Below, piece after piece: positions 43,391 through 58,187 of a stretch of 64,000 nt of DNA. How positions within the stretch are numbered: the stretch's first letter is position 1; each line of letters begins with the position of its first letter. The notes beneath the pieces are model-generated. The model saw only the letters and a program-made list of their open reading frames with translations. It did no database searches and had not been told where the DNA came from. This DNA comes from Arthrobacter pascens. Lineage in GTDB: Bacteria; Actinomycetota; Actinomycetes; Actinomycetales; Micrococcaceae. The translations under genes were made by a program, and so were the position numbers. The stretch is taken from the NCBI RefSeq assembly GCF_030816475.1, contig NZ_JAUSXF010000001.1, positions 930,001 through 994,000 of the forward strand, written 5' to 3'.

Positions 43391-43888
43391 CTAGGCGGGC
43401 TCGCTGATGTCAGCCACCACAGCACCCAGGGCGGCGGTCAGGGCATCGGCGTCGACAAAGGCGCTGTAGCCGTGTTCCCCGGCACCCATCGAAATCCGGC
43501 GGCCGGTAATCGAGGCGTCCGCATACACCGGCCAGGCGTTCGTACTGCCCAGCGGGGTGATGGTTCCCCGTTCATAGCCCGTCGCGTCCAGTGCGACGTC
43601 GGCCGGCGGCAGTGACAGTTTGTTCACGCCCAGCAGGGACCTGAGCTTGGGCCAGGAGATCTGCCGGTCGCCCGGGATGAGGGCGAACAGGAAGCTGCCG
43701 TCCTTATGCTTGACCACCAGCGACTTGACGATGTCCGCCGGACGGATGCCCAGGATTCCGGCGGCCTCCTCCAGGCTCCTGGCGGCGAGGCGCTCCACGA
43801 CCTGGACCTCCAGGCCGCGTGCCCCGGCGTCGGCGAGGAAACGCTCCCTGCCGACGCCGACCGTACCGTCCGCGGGCATCCCCGCCAT
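43391..43888 (-). CDS. YbaK/EbsC-type aminoacyl-tRNA deacylase
   Basis: A 165-aa protein of the YbaK/ProX editing-domain superfamily, which hydrolyses mischarged tRNA such as Cys-tRNA-Pro. Visible features: AGILGIRPADIVKSLVVKHKDG with the conserved Lys, ISWPKLRSLLG and ITPLGSTNAWPVYAD. ATG at 43888 overlaps the thiolase stop (TGATG), so it is translated after the thiolase. A substrate class cannot be fixed. Confidence 0.85.
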   Translation of the reverse strand: MAGMPADGTVGVGRERFLADAGARGLEVQVVERLAARSLEEAAGILGIRPADIVKSLVVKHKDGSFLFALIPGDRQISWPKLRSLLGVNKLSLPPADVALDATGYERGTITPLGSTNAWPVYADASITGRRISMGAGEHGYSAFVDADALTAALGAVVADISEPA

Positions 43889-45087
43889 CAGTCCCGGTAC
43901 AGCAGGAGGGCTTCGCCCTGTCCGCCGCCTCCGCAAAGTGAAACAGCCGCCCTGCCGCTGCCGCGCCGTTTGAGTTCATGCGCGGCATGAAGGGCAAGCC
44001 TGGCGCCGGACGCGCCAATCGGATGGCCGAGTGCGATCGCTCCGCCGTGCAGGTTGCACTTTTCCAGCGGATAGTCGAGGTCCCTCAGGGACTGCACGGC
44101 AACTGAGCCGAAGGCTTCATTGATTTCGATGAAGTCCAGGTCTGCCATGCTCCAGCCGGCGCGTGAGAGGGCTTCTTTAATGGCATTCGATGGCTGCGAA
44201 TGGAGGGAGTTGTCCGGGCCGGCCACCTGGCCGGGTTTCCCCACTACCGCCAGGTATTCAAGCCCGTTTTCCTCAGCGAAGGCGCGCGTGGTGAGCACCA
44301 GGGCGGCGGCGCCGTCGGACAGCGGGGAGGAGTTTCCGGCAGTGATGGTTCCGTCGCTGACGAACGCGGCACGCAGGCCGGCGAGCGTTTCCACTGACGT
44401 GTTGGGACGGACTCCTTCATCGGTGGAGACCACCACGGGGTCGCCTTTTCGCTGAACGACACTGATAGGGGCAATCTCGTCGTCGAAAACGCCGTTCTTG
44501 ACGGCGAGGGCCGCGCGCTGGTGCGACTGCGCCGCCACGTTGTCCTGGGAAGTACGGTCAATGCCCAGGGTGAGGTTCTTGGTCTCAGTGGAGAGGCCCA
44601 TCGACTGACCGTCGAACGCGTCGGTCAGGCCATCATGCGCGGCCACGTCCAGGGCCTGGATGGCGCCGTAGGTCCAGCCCTGCCGTGAGCCGGGCAGCAG
44701 GTGGGGTGCGCGGGTCATTGATTCCTGGCCTCCCGCCACCACCACGGTCGCGTCGCCGCTGCGGATCATGCGCGCGGCGTCGATGACGGCGGTCAGGCCG
44801 GAGAGGCACACTTTGTTGATGGTGACCGTGGGGACATTCCAGCCGATACCGGCGCCGATCGCGCTCTGCCGGGCCGGGTTCTGACCGGCGCCCGCCTGGA
44901 GCACCTGGCCCATGATGACCGCGTCGACGCGGCCGGCGTCCACCCCGCTTGCTTCCAGGGCGGCCTTGATGGCGTGAGCACCGAGTTCGACGGCGGTGAA
45001 GCTCGCCAGTTGCCCGTTAAGGCGGCCCTGCGGGGTGCGTGCTGCTCCAAGGATGACAACGTCAGTGTTGCCTGCGGAATTGCCCAT
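43888..45087 (-). CDS. Acetyl-CoA C-acetyltransferase (thiolase)
   Basis: A 399-aa thiolase that condenses two acetyl-CoA or cleaves 3-ketoacyl-CoA. Catalytic Cys94 (NKVCLSGLTA), His355 (GHPIGASGAR) and Cys385 (LCGGGGQGEAL) are all present, as is NEAFGSVA. ATG at 45087 with GGAAGAGA upstream is chosen; a longer frame to 45228 lacks a site. It sits divergently from rpoB across a 436-bp region. Confidence 0.93.
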   Translation of the reverse strand: MGNSAGNTDVVILGAARTPQGRLNGQLASFTAVELGAHAIKAALEASGVDAGRVDAVIMGQVLQAGAGQNPARQSAIGAGIGWNVPTVTINKVCLSGLTAVIDAARMIRSGDATVVVAGGQESMTRAPHLLPGSRQGWTYGAIQALDVAAHDGLTDAFDGQSMGLSTETKNLTLGIDRTSQDNVAAQSHQRAALAVKNGVFDDEIAPISVVQRKGDPVVVSTDEGVRPNTSVETLAGLRAAFVSDGTITAGNSSPLSDGAAALVLTTRAFAEENGLEYLAVVGKPGQVAGPDNSLHSQPSNAIKEALSRAGWSMADLDFIEINEAFGSVAVQSLRDLDYPLEKCNLHGGAIALGHPIGASGARLALHAAHELKRRGSGRAAVSLCGGGGQGEALLLYRD

Positions 45088-45523
45088 TGTTATCTCTTCC
45101 GATCTGAAACGATGTAGGCCAAGGCTATCGTGAGGCTCATCACCTATCCATCCAAACGCTTGAGGGGCACCGCTAATTCCGACGCTGAGGCTGTGCCGGC
45201 ACGAGCGCAGCTGACAGGGGAGCGTCACCTCAAAGCAGCAGCGGAAAAATCGGTGCTTGCAATCAGGCCGGATGTGGGGTAGACACGTAGGTTATTTTGC
45301 CGTATCGTAGATATTTGCGTCTTCCCTGTTTACCTTCAGCCTTCATATAGCGGTGGGCTTTGCCTAGCAGCTGACCATTAGCGTGCCGTCAACAACGTCA
45401 CACATGTTCAGTGCGGGCCCCGGGTCATATAGCGGAACCGGATGGTAGCACTGCAGAGTCATTCTGCAGGGTGCACAGCGGGGGAGATCTGAAAACGCCT
45501 GAAGGTCTGTGGAAGGATCCCTC
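45088..45523. promoter_or_regulatory. Intergenic region with rpoBC promoter and leader
   Basis: A candidate rpoB promoter is TTGCAA (45257-45262), 17 bases, TAGACA (45280-45285), giving a leader of about 230 nt. The leader has a hairpin CTGCAGA/TCTGCAG (45451-45469) close to the start. A 10-bp direct repeat CATATAGCGG occurs at 45344 and 45426. No additional gene was seen. Confidence 0.5.
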
Positions 45524-48500
45524 TTGGTCGCCTCGAGCACCTCTAATAACGAAACCGCTAACACCGCCGACAGCACTGATGGTGCCACTCGCCGGCTCTC
45601 ATTCGCAAAGATTCACGAACCTCTTGACGTTCCGAATCTTCTTGCCCTGCAGACGGACAGCTTCGACTGGCTGGTCGGAAACGAACGCTGGCAGGCACGC
45701 GTAGCGAAGGCCGTCGAAGAAAACGATCTCAGCGTCGCCACCACGTCCGGTCTCTCGGACATCTTTGAAGAGATCTCCCCGATCGAGGACTTCCAGGGCA
45801 CCATGTCCCTGAGCTTCTCCGATCCGGAGTTCGCTGACCCCAAGTACACCATGGCCGAGTGCAAGGACCGGGACGCAACGTACTCGGCTCCGCTGTACGT
45901 CAAGGCCGAGTTCATGAACAACAACACGGGCGAAATCAAGCAGCAGACCGTGTTCATGGGCGACTTCCCGCTGATGACCGAGAAGGGTACCTTCGTCGTC
46001 AACGGCACCGAGCGTGTTGTCGTTTCCCAGCTGGTCCGTTCACCGGGTGCGTACTTCGAGCGCACTGCGGACAAGACCAGTGACAAGGACATCTTCACCG
46101 CCAAGATCATCCCGTCCCGCGGTGCATGGTTCGAGCTTGAGATCGACAAGCGCGACCAGGTCGGCGTACGCCTTGACCGGAAGCGCAAGCAGTCCGTCAC
46201 GGTGCTGCTGAAGGCCCTCGGCTGGACCGAAGGCCAGATCCTCGAAGAGTTCGGCCAGTACGACTCCATGCGCGCAACGCTGGAGAAGGACGCCACCGAA
46301 ACCCGCGAAGACGCGTTGCTTGACATCTACCGGAAGCTGCGACCGGGCGAGCCGCCCACCGTCGAGGCTGCCCAGTCCCTGCTGGACAACCTGTACTTCA
46401 ACTCCAAGCGCTACGATCTGGCCAAGGTCGGCCGTTACAAGATCAACCGCAAGCTTGGCATCGACCGCTCCCTTGGCGACAAGGAAGCTTCAGTCCTGCA
46501 CGTTGAAGACATTGTGGCCATGATCAAGTTCCTGGTTGCACTGCACGCGGGCGAGAAGACCCTAACGGGCAAGCGTGACGGCCAGGACCACGAGCTGCGC
46601 GTCGAGATCGATGACATCGACCACTTCGGCAACCGCCGCATCCGCGCCGTCGGCGAGCTCATCGAGAACCAGGTCCGCACCGGCCTGTCCCGTATGGAGC
46701 GCGTTGTCCGCGAGCGTATGACCACCCAGGACGTTGAAGCGATCACGCCTCAGACCCTGATCAACATCCGCCCCGTGGTTGCAGCCATCAAGGAGTTCTT
46801 CGGAACGTCCCAGCTGTCGCAGTTCATGGACCAGAACAATCCGCTCTCGGGTCTGACCCACAAGCGCCGTCTGTCCGCGCTTGGCCCGGGTGGTCTGTCC
46901 CGTGACCGTGCAGGCATGGAAGTCCGAGACGTTCACCCGTCCCACTACGGACGTATGTGTCCGATTGAAACCCCTGAAGGCCCGAACATCGGTCTGATCG
47001 GTTCGCTGGCATCGTACGGCCGCATCAACCCGTTCGGTTTCATCGAGACGCCTTACCGTCTCGTGTCCGAAGGCGTTGTATCGGATGAGGTCCAGTACCT
47101 CACTGCCGACGACGAAGCAGAGGTCCTGATCGCACAGGCCAACGCTCCGCTGGACGAGAACAAGAAGTTCGCCGAAGAGACCGTCCTGGTTCGTGCCCGC
47201 GGTGGTGGAGGCGAGCCGGTTCTGGTTCCCGCCGCCGACGTCGAGTTCATGGACGTTTCCCCGCGCCAGATGGTGTCCGTGGCTACCGCCCTGATCCCGT
47301 TCCTCGAGCATGACGACGCTAACCGCGCACTCATGGGTGCCAACATGCAGCGCCAGGCCGTGCCGCTGGTCCGCTCCGAGGCTCCTTTCGTGGGAACCGG
47401 CATGGAGCGCGCCGCTGCAGTCGACGCCGGTGACGTTGTCATCGCCAAGAAGCCAGGTGTGGTCACCGAGGTCTCCGCCGAGCTCGTCATCATGCTCAAC
47501 GACGACGGCACGGAAACCAACTACCGCATCAACAAGTTCGCCCGCTCCAACCAGGGCAACTGCTACAACCACCGTGTCCTGGTGAACGAAGGCCAGCGCC
47601 TGGAAGTCGGCGGCATCATCGCCGACGGCCCGGCAACGGACCAGGGCGAGCTCGCCCTGGGTAAGAACCTCCTCGTGGCATTCATGTCCTGGGAAGGCCA
47701 CAACTTCGAGGACGCCATCATCCTCTCGCAGCGCATCGTTGCCGAGGATGTCCTTTCCTCCATCCACATCGAGGAGCACGAGATTGATGCCCGCGACACC
47801 AAGCTTGGTGCCGAGGAAATCACCCGTGACATCCCCAACGTGTCCGAGGAAGTCCTTGCCGGCCTGGACGAGCGCGGCATCATCCACATCGGTGCCGAGG
47901 TTGAAGCCGGCGACATCCTGGTCGGAAAGGTCACCCCGAAGGGTGAAACCGAACTGACCCCGGAGGAGCGCCTGCTGCGCGCCATCTTCGGTGAGAAGTC
48001 CCGCGAAGTGCGCGATACCTCGCTGAAGGTTCCGCACGGCGAGTCCGGCACCGTTATCGGTGTCCGGGTCTTCGACCGCGACAACGACGACGAACTGCCC
48101 CCGGGCGTGAACCAGCTGGTCCGCGTCTACGTGGCCGCCAAGCGCAAGATCACCGACGGCGACAAGCTCGCCGGCCGCCACGGCAACAAGGGTGTTATCT
48201 CCAAGATCCTGCCGATCGAGGACATGCCCTTCCTTGCCGACGGCACCCCCGTTGATATTGTCCTGAACCCGCTGGGTGTTCCGGGCCGTATGAACGTCGG
48301 CCAGGTGCTGGAAACGCACCTCGGCTGGGTTGCCAAGACCGGTTGGAAGATCGAAGGCGAGCCCGAGTGGGTCAAGCAGCTGCCGAACCTGCCGCGCGAG
48401 AGTGGCCAGACCACTGTTGCAACGCCGGTGTTCGACGGCGCCCGTGAAGAAGAAATCACTGGGCTGCTGGACTCCACCAACGTGACCCGCGACGGTGACC

Positions 48501-49033
48501 GCCTGATTAACTCCTCAGGCAAGACCCGCCTGTTCGACGGCCGCTCCGGCGAGCCGTTCCCGGATCCGATCTCGGTCGGCTACATGTACATCCTGAAGCT
48601 CCACCACCTGGTGGACGACAAGATCCACGCCCGCTCCACCGGCCCGTACTCCATGATCACGCAGCAGCCGCTGGGTGGTAAGGCACAGTTCGGTGGCCAG
48701 CGCTTCGGTGAGATGGAAGTGTGGGCGCTCGAAGCTTACGGCGCCGCTTACACGCTCCAGGAACTCCTCACGATCAAGTCGGATGATATCCACGGTCGTG
48801 TGAAGGTCTACGAAGCAATCGTCAAGGGCGAGAACATCCCCGAGCCGGGCGTTCCTGAGTCCTTCAAGGTCTTGATCAAGGAAATGCAGTCGCTGTGCCT
48901 GAACGTGGAAGTGCTTTCCACGGACGGAACCACAATTGAAATGCGTGACTCTGATGACGCAGTCTTCACGGCTGCGGAAGAACTGGGCATCGATCTGTCT
49001 CGTGCAGAGCCCAGTTCCGTAGAAGAGGTTTAG
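45524..49033 (+). CDS. rpoB: DNA-directed RNA polymerase subunit beta
   Basis: A 1169-aa core polymerase subunit. The rifampicin pocket is wild-type ([31 protein letters not shown]), predicting sensitivity. The catalytic-region text [15 protein letters not shown] and the C-terminal [10 protein letters not shown] are intact. TTG at 45524 is chosen because GGAAGG lies 8 bases upstream; the GTG at 45509 falls on the ribosome-binding site itself. It is followed by rpoC. Confidence 0.97.
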   Translation: MVASSTSNNETANTADSTDGATRRLSFAKIHEPLDVPNLLALQTDSFDWLVGNERWQARVAKAVEENDLSVATTSGLSDIFEEISPIEDFQGTMSLSFSDPEFADPKYTMAECKDRDATYSAPLYVKAEFMNNNTGEIKQQTVFMGDFPLMTEKGTFVVNGTERVVVSQLVRSPGAYFERTADKTSDKDIFTAKIIPSRGAWFELEIDKRDQVGVRLDRKRKQSVTVLLKALGWTEGQILEEFGQYDSMRATLEKDATETREDALLDIYRKLRPGEPPTVEAAQSLLDNLYFNSKRYDLAKVGRYKINRKLGIDRSLGDKEASVLHVEDIVAMIKFLVALHAGEKTLTGKRDGQDHELRVEIDDIDHFGNRRIRAVGELIENQVRTGLSRMERVVRERMTTQDVEAITPQTLINIRPVVAAIKEFFGTSQLSQFMDQNNPLSGLTHKRRLSALGPGGLSRDRAGMEVRDVHPSHYGRMCPIETPEGPNIGLIGSLASYGRINPFGFIETPYRLVSEGVVSDEVQYLTADDEAEVLIAQANAPLDENKKFAEETVLVRARGGGGEPVLVPAADVEFMDVSPRQMVSVATALIPFLEHDDANRALMGANMQRQAVPLVRSEAPFVGTGMERAAAVDAGDVVIAKKPGVVTEVSAELVIMLNDDGTETNYRINKFARSNQGNCYNHRVLVNEGQRLEVGGIIADGPATDQGELALGKNLLVAFMSWEGHNFEDAIILSQRIVAEDVLSSIHIEEHEIDARDTKLGAEEITRDIPNVSEEVLAGLDERGIIHIGAEVEAGDILVGKVTPKGETELTPEERLLRAIFGEKSREVRDTSLKVPHGESGTVIGVRVFDRDNDDELPPGVNQLVRVYVAAKRKITDGDKLAGRHGNKGVISKILPIEDMPFLADGTPVDIVLNPLGVPGRMNVGQVLETHLGWVAKTGWKIEGEPEWVKQLPNLPRESGQTTVATPVFDGAREEEITGLLDSTNVTRDGDRLINSSGKTRLFDGRSGEPFPDPISVGYMYILKLHHLVDDKIHARSTGPYSMITQQPLGGKAQFGGQRFGEMEVWALEAYGAAYTLQELLTIKSDDIHGRVKVYEAIVKGENIPEPGVPESFKVLIKEMQSLCLNVEVLSTDGTTIEMRDSDDAVFTAAEELGIDLSRAEPSSVEEV

Positions 49034-49039
49034 CAGAGC

Positions 49040-49083
49040 GTTCGGGAAAGGCAGACGGCGCCGCCGCACTGCCTTTCCTGAAC
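49040..49083 (+). promoter_or_regulatory. Hairpin in the rpoB-rpoC spacer
   Basis: 10-bp perfect stem (49045-49054 with 49069-49078) extended by GTTC/GAAC after one mismatch. It lies in the 112-bp spacer without a T tract, so it is more likely an RNA processing or stability element than a terminator. Confidence 0.45.
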
Positions 49084-49145
49084 CTCTCCCTCTTCCCGTA
49101 ACCCAAGACTTCAGAATTTAGAGAACAAGAGAGAACAGGGACCAT

Positions 49146-53045
<3,900 letters not shown>

Positions 53046-53055
53046 CGGGCCGGGC

Positions 53056-53094
53056 GGTTCCCTACGTGTCGCGTTCCGCGCCACGTAGGGAACC
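53056..53094. terminator. Hairpin after rpoC
   Basis: 13-bp perfect stem (53056-53068 with 53082-53094) 11 bases after the rpoC stop, without a T tract. Confidence 0.6.
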
Positions 53095-53113
53095 CTGCCG
53101 CCCAGCCCTTACA

Positions 53114-53180
53114 AGCAACGCGGGGTCACTTACGGCCCAATCCGCACCTCGGATTGGGCCAGTAGTGACCCCGCGTTGCT
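53114..53180. repeat. Very long two-stage palindrome after rpoC
   Basis: Outer 17-bp perfect arms (53114-53130 with 53164-53180), a 3x3 internal loop, then inner 10-bp perfect arms (53134-53143 with 53151-53160) and a 7-base loop. It probably ends rpoBC transcription and may belong to a dispersed intergenic repeat family. Confidence 0.75.
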
Positions 53181-53534
53181 GTTTAAGCACGGGTCATTGG
53201 GGGAGCAGGACGCCGATTAAGGCCTCGCGGCAGTCCATGTTAGACTTGAACCCAATTGTTATTGTGGCAGTGGATGAGTGCGCCCGTTCCAGCTGAAAGG
53301 CTGAACCAGAGCGACGTTTCCGGTTTGCAGGGTTCTTGTGCAACGTATGCCACATTTTTGCATGCCTAGGGAACTTTGAAGACGCGAGTCAGGTCAACCC
53401 CCGGCGTATGCGATCCGACTATTAAGGCTTCGCCTCAGCTGCTCTGGAGATTTTCTTCAAAGCCCGGGCGGCGGGGCAACGCAACAGGAGAGTGGCCGGA
53501 AGCGGCCACTCCGGATAAAACGGAGAACACGAGA
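53181..53534 (+). promoter_or_regulatory. Upstream region of the str operon
   Basis: This gap contains a candidate -10 TAGACT (53241-53246) with a weak TTAAGG 17 bases upstream, implying a leader of about 285 nt before rpsL. No gene was found. In-frame codons from 53376 are rejected as rpsL start. Confidence 0.45.
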
Positions 53535-53909
53535 GTGCCTACGATTAACCAGCTGGTCCGCAAGGGCCGCACGCCTAAGGTCAAGAAGACCAAGGCTCCC
53601 GCACTTAACGGCAGCCCCATGCGCCGCGGCGTCTGCACCCGCGTTTACACCACCACCCCGAAGAAGCCGAACTCGGCTCTCCGCAAGGTGGCGCGTGTGC
53701 GCCTCAACGGTGGCGTCGAAGTCACCGCTTACATCCCCGGTGTAGGCCACAACCTGCAGGAGCACTCCATTGTGCTCGTTCGCGGTGGTCGTGTTAAGGA
53801 CCTTCCGGGTGTCCGTTACAAGATCGTCCGTGGCGCCCTCGATACCCAGGGTGTGAAGAACCGTAAGCAGGCCCGCAGCCGCTACGGCGCAAAGATGGAG
53901 AAGAAGTAA
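53535..53909 (+). CDS. rpsL: Ribosomal protein S12
   Basis: A 124-aa decoding-centre protein. [18 protein letters not shown] and the later [12 protein letters not shown] carry the wild-type lysines where streptomycin-resistance changes occur. GTG at 53535 is chosen by family N-terminus ([11 protein letters not shown]) and GGAG nine bases upstream. First gene of the str operon. Confidence 0.96.
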   Translation: MPTINQLVRKGRTPKVKKTKAPALNGSPMRRGVCTRVYTTTPKKPNSALRKVARVRLNGGVEVTAYIPGVGHNLQEHSIVLVRGGRVKDLPGVRYKIVRGALDTQGVKNRKQARSRYGAKMEKK

Positions 53910-53910
53910 T

Positions 53911-54381
53911 ATGCCTCGCAAGGGTCCGGCCCCCAAGCGGCCGCTCGTACTAGATCCCGTTTACGGCTCCCCGCTGGTCACGCAGCTGATCAACAAGGTG
54001 CTGGTTGACGGCAAGAAGTCCACCGCAGAGCGCATCGTCTACGGTGCCCTCGAAGGCGCCCGCGCCAAGTCCGGCGGCGACCCCGTTGCGGCCCTCAAGA
54101 AGGCCATGGAGAACGTCAAGCCTTCCCTCGAGGTCCGCTCCCGCCGCGTCGGTGGCGCAACCTACCAGGTTCCGGTTGAGGTCAAGCCGGGCCGCTCCAC
54201 CGCACTCGCACTGCGCTGGCTGGTCGGCTACTCCAAGGCCCGCCGTGAAAAGACGATGACCGAGCGCCTCCAGAACGAGATCCTGGATGCCTCCAACGGT
54301 CTCGGAGCCGCCGTGAAGCGCCGCGAAGACACCCACAAGATGGCCGAGTCCAACAAGGCCTTCGCACACTACCGCTGGTAA
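53911..54381 (+). CDS. rpsG: Ribosomal protein S7
   Basis: A 156-aa primary binder of the 16S 3' domain. [28 protein letters not shown] and [12 protein letters not shown] are conserved. It begins one base after rpsL; S7 autoregulates this operon in many bacteria. Confidence 0.97.
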   Translation: MPRKGPAPKRPLVLDPVYGSPLVTQLINKVLVDGKKSTAERIVYGALEGARAKSGGDPVAALKKAMENVKPSLEVRSRRVGGATYQVPVEVKPGRSTALALRWLVGYSKARREKTMTERLQNEILDASNGLGAAVKRREDTHKMAESNKAFAHYRW

Positions 54382-54450
54382 TACTTCCCGGACGCCGCCG
54401 GCTCGAATGAGCCGGCGGCGAACGTGCAGTCCATCCGAAAGGGAGACACC

Positions 54451-56565
54451 GTGGCACAGGACGTGCTTACCGACCTTAGTAAGGTCCGCAATATCGGCAT
54501 CATGGCCCACATCGATGCCGGCAAAACCACCACCACCGAGCGCATTCTGTTCTACACAGGTGTGAACCACAAGATTGGCGAAACGCACGACGGCGCTTCG
54601 ACCACCGACTGGATGGAACAGGAAAAGGAACGCGGCATCACCATCACGTCTGCCGCCGTGACCTGCTTCTGGGAAAACAACCAGATCAACATCATCGACA
54701 CCCCCGGCCACGTTGACTTCACCGTTGAGGTTGAGCGCTCCCTGCGCGTCCTCGACGGCGCTGTCGCTGTTTTCGATGGCAAGGAAGGCGTGGAGCCGCA
54801 GTCCGAGACTGTCTGGCGCCAGGCTGACAAGTACAACGTCCCGCGCATCTGCTTCGTCAACAAAATGGACAAGCTTGGCGCTGACTTCTACTTCACCGTC
54901 GACACCATCATCGGCCGCCTCGGTGCCAAGCCGCTCGTCATGCAGCTGCCGATCGGCGCCGAGAACGACTTCGTCGGCGTCGTCGACCTCCTGTACATGC
55001 GTGCACTGGTCTGGCCCGGCGACTCCAAGGGTGACGTCACCATGGGTGCCAAGTACGAGATCCAGGAGATCCCGGCTGACCTCAAGGAAAAGGCCGAGGA
55101 GTACCGCGCAGCGCTCGTCGAGACTGTTGCCGAGGCCTCCGAAGAACTCATGGAGAAGTACCTCGAAGGCGAAGAGATCTCCGTCGACGAGCTCAAGGCC
55201 GGCATCCGCAAGATGACGATCAACTCCGAGCTGTACCCGGTGTTCTGTGGCTCCGCCTTCAAGAACCGTGGCGTCCAGCCGATGCTTGACGCCGTCGTCG
55301 ACTACCTGCCGAACCCGCTCGACGTCCCGCCGATGATCGGTCACGATCCCCGGGACGAAGAGAAGGAGCTTACCCGCAAGCCTTCCTCGGAAGAGCCGTT
55401 CTCGGCCCTCGCGTTCAAGATTGCGACCCACCCGTTCTTCGGTCAGCTCACCTTCATCCGCGTGTACTCCGGTCACGTTGAAGCTGGCTCCCAGGTGGTC
55501 AACTCCACCAAGGGCAAGAAGGAGCGCATCGGCAAGCTCTTCCAGATGCACGCCAACAAGGAAATGCCCGTTGACGGCGCTACCGCCGGCCACATCTACG
55601 CAGCCATCGGCCTGAAGGACACCACCACGGGTGACACCCTGTGTGACTCCGCTAACCAGATCGTGCTTGAGTCCATGAGCTTCCCCGAGCCCGTGATCTC
55701 GGTTGCCATCGAGCCGAACACCAAGGGTGACCAGGAGAAGCTCTCCACGGCCATCCAGAAGCTCTCCGCTGAGGACCCCACCTTCCAGGTGTCCCTCAAC
55801 GAAGACACCGGCCAGACCATCATCGCCGGCATGGGCGAGCTCCACCTGGACATCCTGGTGGACCGCATGCGCCGCGAATTCAAGGTCGAGGCTAATGTCG
55901 GCAAGCCGCAGGTTGCTTACCGCGAAACCATCAAGCGTGCTGTGGACCGTCATGACTACACGCACAAGAAGCAGACCGGTGGTTCGGGTCAGTTCGCAAA
56001 GATCCAGATCGCCATTGCGCCGTTGGACACGTCCGACGGCGAGATGTACGAGTTCGAGAACAAGGTCACTGGTGGCCGTATCCCGCGCGAATACATTCCG
56101 TCTGTTGATGCAGGTATCCAGGATGCACTGAACGACGGCGTCCTGGCCGGTTACCCGGTTGTCGGTATCAAGGCCACGCTGATTGACGGCGCGTACCACG
56201 ATGTTGACTCCTCGGAAATGGCGTTCAAGATCGCCGGCCGTATGGCTTTCAAGGAAGCCGCACGCAAGGCGAATCCCATCCTGCTCGAGCCGCTGATGGA
56301 TGTCGAGGTCCGCACCCCTGAGGAATACATGGGTGAAGTTATCGGTGACCTCAACTCCCGTCGTGGCCAGATGCAGTCCATGGAAGATGCCCAGGGCGTC
56401 AAGGTTATCCGCGCACACGTCCCGCTGTCCGGCATGTTCGGCTACATTGGCGACCTGCGTTCAAAGACCCAGGGCCGCGCTGTGTACTCCATGACGTTCC
56501 ACAGCTACGCCGAGGTCCCGAAGGCATTTGCCGACGAGATCATCCAGAAGAACCGCGGCGAATAG
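54451..56565 (+). CDS. fusA: Elongation factor G
   Basis: A 704-aa translational GTPase that drives translocation. P-loop [12 protein letters not shown], switch text [11 protein letters not shown]3 DTPGHVDF and NKMD are intact. GTG at 54451 is chosen because GGGAG lies 5 bases upstream and the family starts near there; an earlier ATG-like frame at 54424 covers the leader. Confidence 0.97.
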   Translation: MAQDVLTDLSKVRNIGIMAHIDAGKTTTTERILFYTGVNHKIGETHDGASTTDWMEQEKERGITITSAAVTCFWENNQINIIDTPGHVDFTVEVERSLRVLDGAVAVFDGKEGVEPQSETVWRQADKYNVPRICFVNKMDKLGADFYFTVDTIIGRLGAKPLVMQLPIGAENDFVGVVDLLYMRALVWPGDSKGDVTMGAKYEIQEIPADLKEKAEEYRAALVETVAEASEELMEKYLEGEEISVDELKAGIRKMTINSELYPVFCGSAFKNRGVQPMLDAVVDYLPNPLDVPPMIGHDPRDEEKELTRKPSSEEPFSALAFKIATHPFFGQLTFIRVYSGHVEAGSQVVNSTKGKKERIGKLFQMHANKEMPVDGATAGHIYAAIGLKDTTTGDTLCDSANQIVLESMSFPEPVISVAIEPNTKGDQEKLSTAIQKLSAEDPTFQVSLNEDTGQTIIAGMGELHLDILVDRMRREFKVEANVGKPQVAYRETIKRAVDRHDYTHKKQTGGSGQFAKIQIAIAPLDTSDGEMYEFENKVTGGRIPREYIPSVDAGIQDALNDGVLAGYPVVGIKATLIDGAYHDVDSSEMAFKIAGRMAFKEAARKANPILLEPLMDVEVRTPEEYMGEVIGDLNSRRGQMQSMEDAQGVKVIRAHVPLSGMFGYIGDLRSKTQGRAVYSMTFHSYAEVPKAFADEIIQKNRGE

Positions 56566-56755
56566 TCCTTCGGACTTTCACGGCGAACAAACTCGGGTGC
56601 GCTTCCGGCCGACGGAAGCATGCCTGGTGCAGGTGGCCGGGTCCCGGTCCAGATGCAGTCCGGTCAGTCCGGGCCCCGGCCATCCGCACGAACAGGCTCG
56701 AGGGACTAGTATTAGTTCCCGAATCTGCAATTTCACCAATCCAAAGCCCCCCAAG

Positions 56756-56761
56756 TAGACT
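56756..56761 (+). promoter_or_regulatory. Candidate -10 of a separate tuf promoter
   Basis: TAGACT 69 bases upstream of the tuf start, in a 265-bp fusA-tuf spacer. The -35 is weak (TTCACC, 18 bases). Confidence 0.45.
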
Positions 56762-56830
56762 TGCCTGAGTTTCAGCCGCGACAAGCGCGGCCGGAAGGTA
56801 AGTCATTTGAAAACGTTCTAGGAGGAACCT

Positions 56831-58021
56831 GTGGCAAAGGCAAAGTTCGAGCGGACTAAGCCGCACGTCAACATCGGCACCATTGGTCACGTTGACCACG
56901 GTAAGACGACGCTGACGGCCGCCATTTCCAAGGTGCTGTACGACAAGTACCCGACTCTCAACGAGCAGCGCGACTTCGCGTCTATTGACTCTGCTCCCGA
57001 AGAGCGTCAGCGCGGCATTACCATCAACATCTCCCACGTTGAGTACCAGACCGAAAAGCGCCACTACGCACACGTAGACGCTCCCGGTCACGCTGACTAC
57101 ATCAAGAACATGATCACCGGTGCTGCCCAGATGGACGGTGCAATCCTCGTGGTTGCCGCCACTGACGGCCCGATGGCTCAGACCCGCGAGCACGTCCTGC
57201 TCGCCCGCCAGGTTGGCGTTCCCTACCTGCTGGTTGCTCTGAACAAGTCGGACATGGTTGACGACGAAGAGCTCCTGGACCTCGTTGAAATGGAAGTTCG
57301 TGAGCTGCTCAGCGCACAGGGCTTCGATGGCGACGACGCTCCGGTAGTTCGCGTTTCCGGCCTGAAGGCACTCGAAGGCGACCCGGTTTGGGTCAAGTCC
57401 GTCGAGGACCTGATGGAAGCCGTTGACAACTCGGTTCCGGACCCCGTACGTGACCGTGACAAGCCGTTCCTGATGCCGATCGAAGACGTCTTCACGATCA
57501 CCGGCCGTGGCACCGTTGTAACGGGCCGCGCCGAGCGTGGAACCCTCGCCATCAACTCCGAGGTCGAGATCGTCGGCATCCGCCCGGTCCAGAAGACCAC
57601 GGTTACCGGTATCGAGATGTTCCACAAGCAGCTCGACGAAGCATGGGCAGGCGAGAACTGTGGCCTCCTGCTGCGCGGTCTCAAGCGCGATGACGTAGAG
57701 CGTGGCCAGGTTGTCGTCAAGCCGGGTTCCATCACCCCGCACACCGACTTCGAGGCCAACGTCTACATCCTCTCCAAGGACGAAGGCGGACGTCACAACC
57801 CGTTCTACTCCAACTACCGCCCGCAGTTCTACTTCCGCACCACGGACGTAACCGGCGTTATCACCCTGCCGGAAGGCACGGAAATGGTTATGCCTGGCGA
57901 CAACACTGAGATGACCGTTGCGCTCATCCAGCCCATCGCCATGGAAGAGGGCCTCGGCTTCGCTATCCGCGAAGGCGGCCGCACCGTTGGTTCAGGACGC
58001 GTCACCAAGATCATCAAGTAG
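56831..58021 (+). CDS. tuf: Elongation factor Tu
   Basis: A 396-aa GTPase that delivers aminoacyl-t[41 protein letters not shown] and NKSDMV are complete. It starts with GTG after GGAGG. A long spacer with its own promoter signal suggests tuf is both read through from fusA and transcribed independently. Confidence 0.98.
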   Translation: MAKAKFERTKPHVNIGTIGHVDHGKTTLTAAISKVLYDKYPTLNEQRDFASIDSAPEERQRGITINISHVEYQTEKRHYAHVDAPGHADYIKNMITGAAQMDGAILVVAATDGPMAQTREHVLLARQVGVPYLLVALNKSDMVDDEELLDLVEMEVRELLSAQGFDGDDAPVVRVSGLKALEGDPVWVKSVEDLMEAVDNSVPDPVRDRDKPFLMPIEDVFTITGRGTVVTGRAERGTLAINSEVEIVGIRPVQKTTVTGIEMFHKQLDEAWAGENCGLLLRGLKRDDVERGQVVVKPGSITPHTDFEANVYILSKDEGGRHNPFYSNYRPQFYFRTTDVTGVITLPEGTEMVMPGDNTEMTVALIQPIAMEEGLGFAIREGGRTVGSGRVTKIIK

Positions 58022-58087
58022 TCACTTGCTGATCTGCGTCTAAAGCTCCAAACGATTTGGCCGTTTGACGGCCGGACGTGAGGTTTC

Positions 58088-58119
58088 AACAGCCCCGCTG
58101 CTAGTGCAGCGGGGCTGTT
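58088..58119 (+). terminator. Terminator of the str operon
   Basis: Perfect 14-bp stem (58088-58101 with 58106-58119), loop TAGT, followed by CTTTGC. Confidence 0.85.
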
Positions 58120-58126
58120 CTTTGCT

Positions 58127-58155
58127 AGAATTAATCCATTCACTGGATTAATTCT
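58127..58155. promoter_or_regulatory. Perfect AT-rich 12-bp palindrome, candidate operator
   Basis: AGAATTAATCCA, five bases, TGGATTAATTCT. It overlaps a possible -10 (TAGAAT, 58126-58131) and lies 33 bases before the next gene. A perfect AT-rich dyad of this length stands out in GC-rich DNA and looks like a repressor site. Confidence 0.55.
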
Positions 58156-58187
58156 GGATGTTCCCGCTGTGCGAAAGAGGCTGCATC

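Noticed and set aside
45344..45435. 10-bp direct repeat CATATAGCGG upstream of rpoB
   Set aside because: Two short copies 82 bp apart are not enough to claim a regulatory element.
53950..56418. 822-aa open frame antisense to rpsG/fusA
   Set aside because: It mirrors the codon pattern of strongly expressed fusA; the protein is low-complexity His/Asp/Val/Leu text with no domain.
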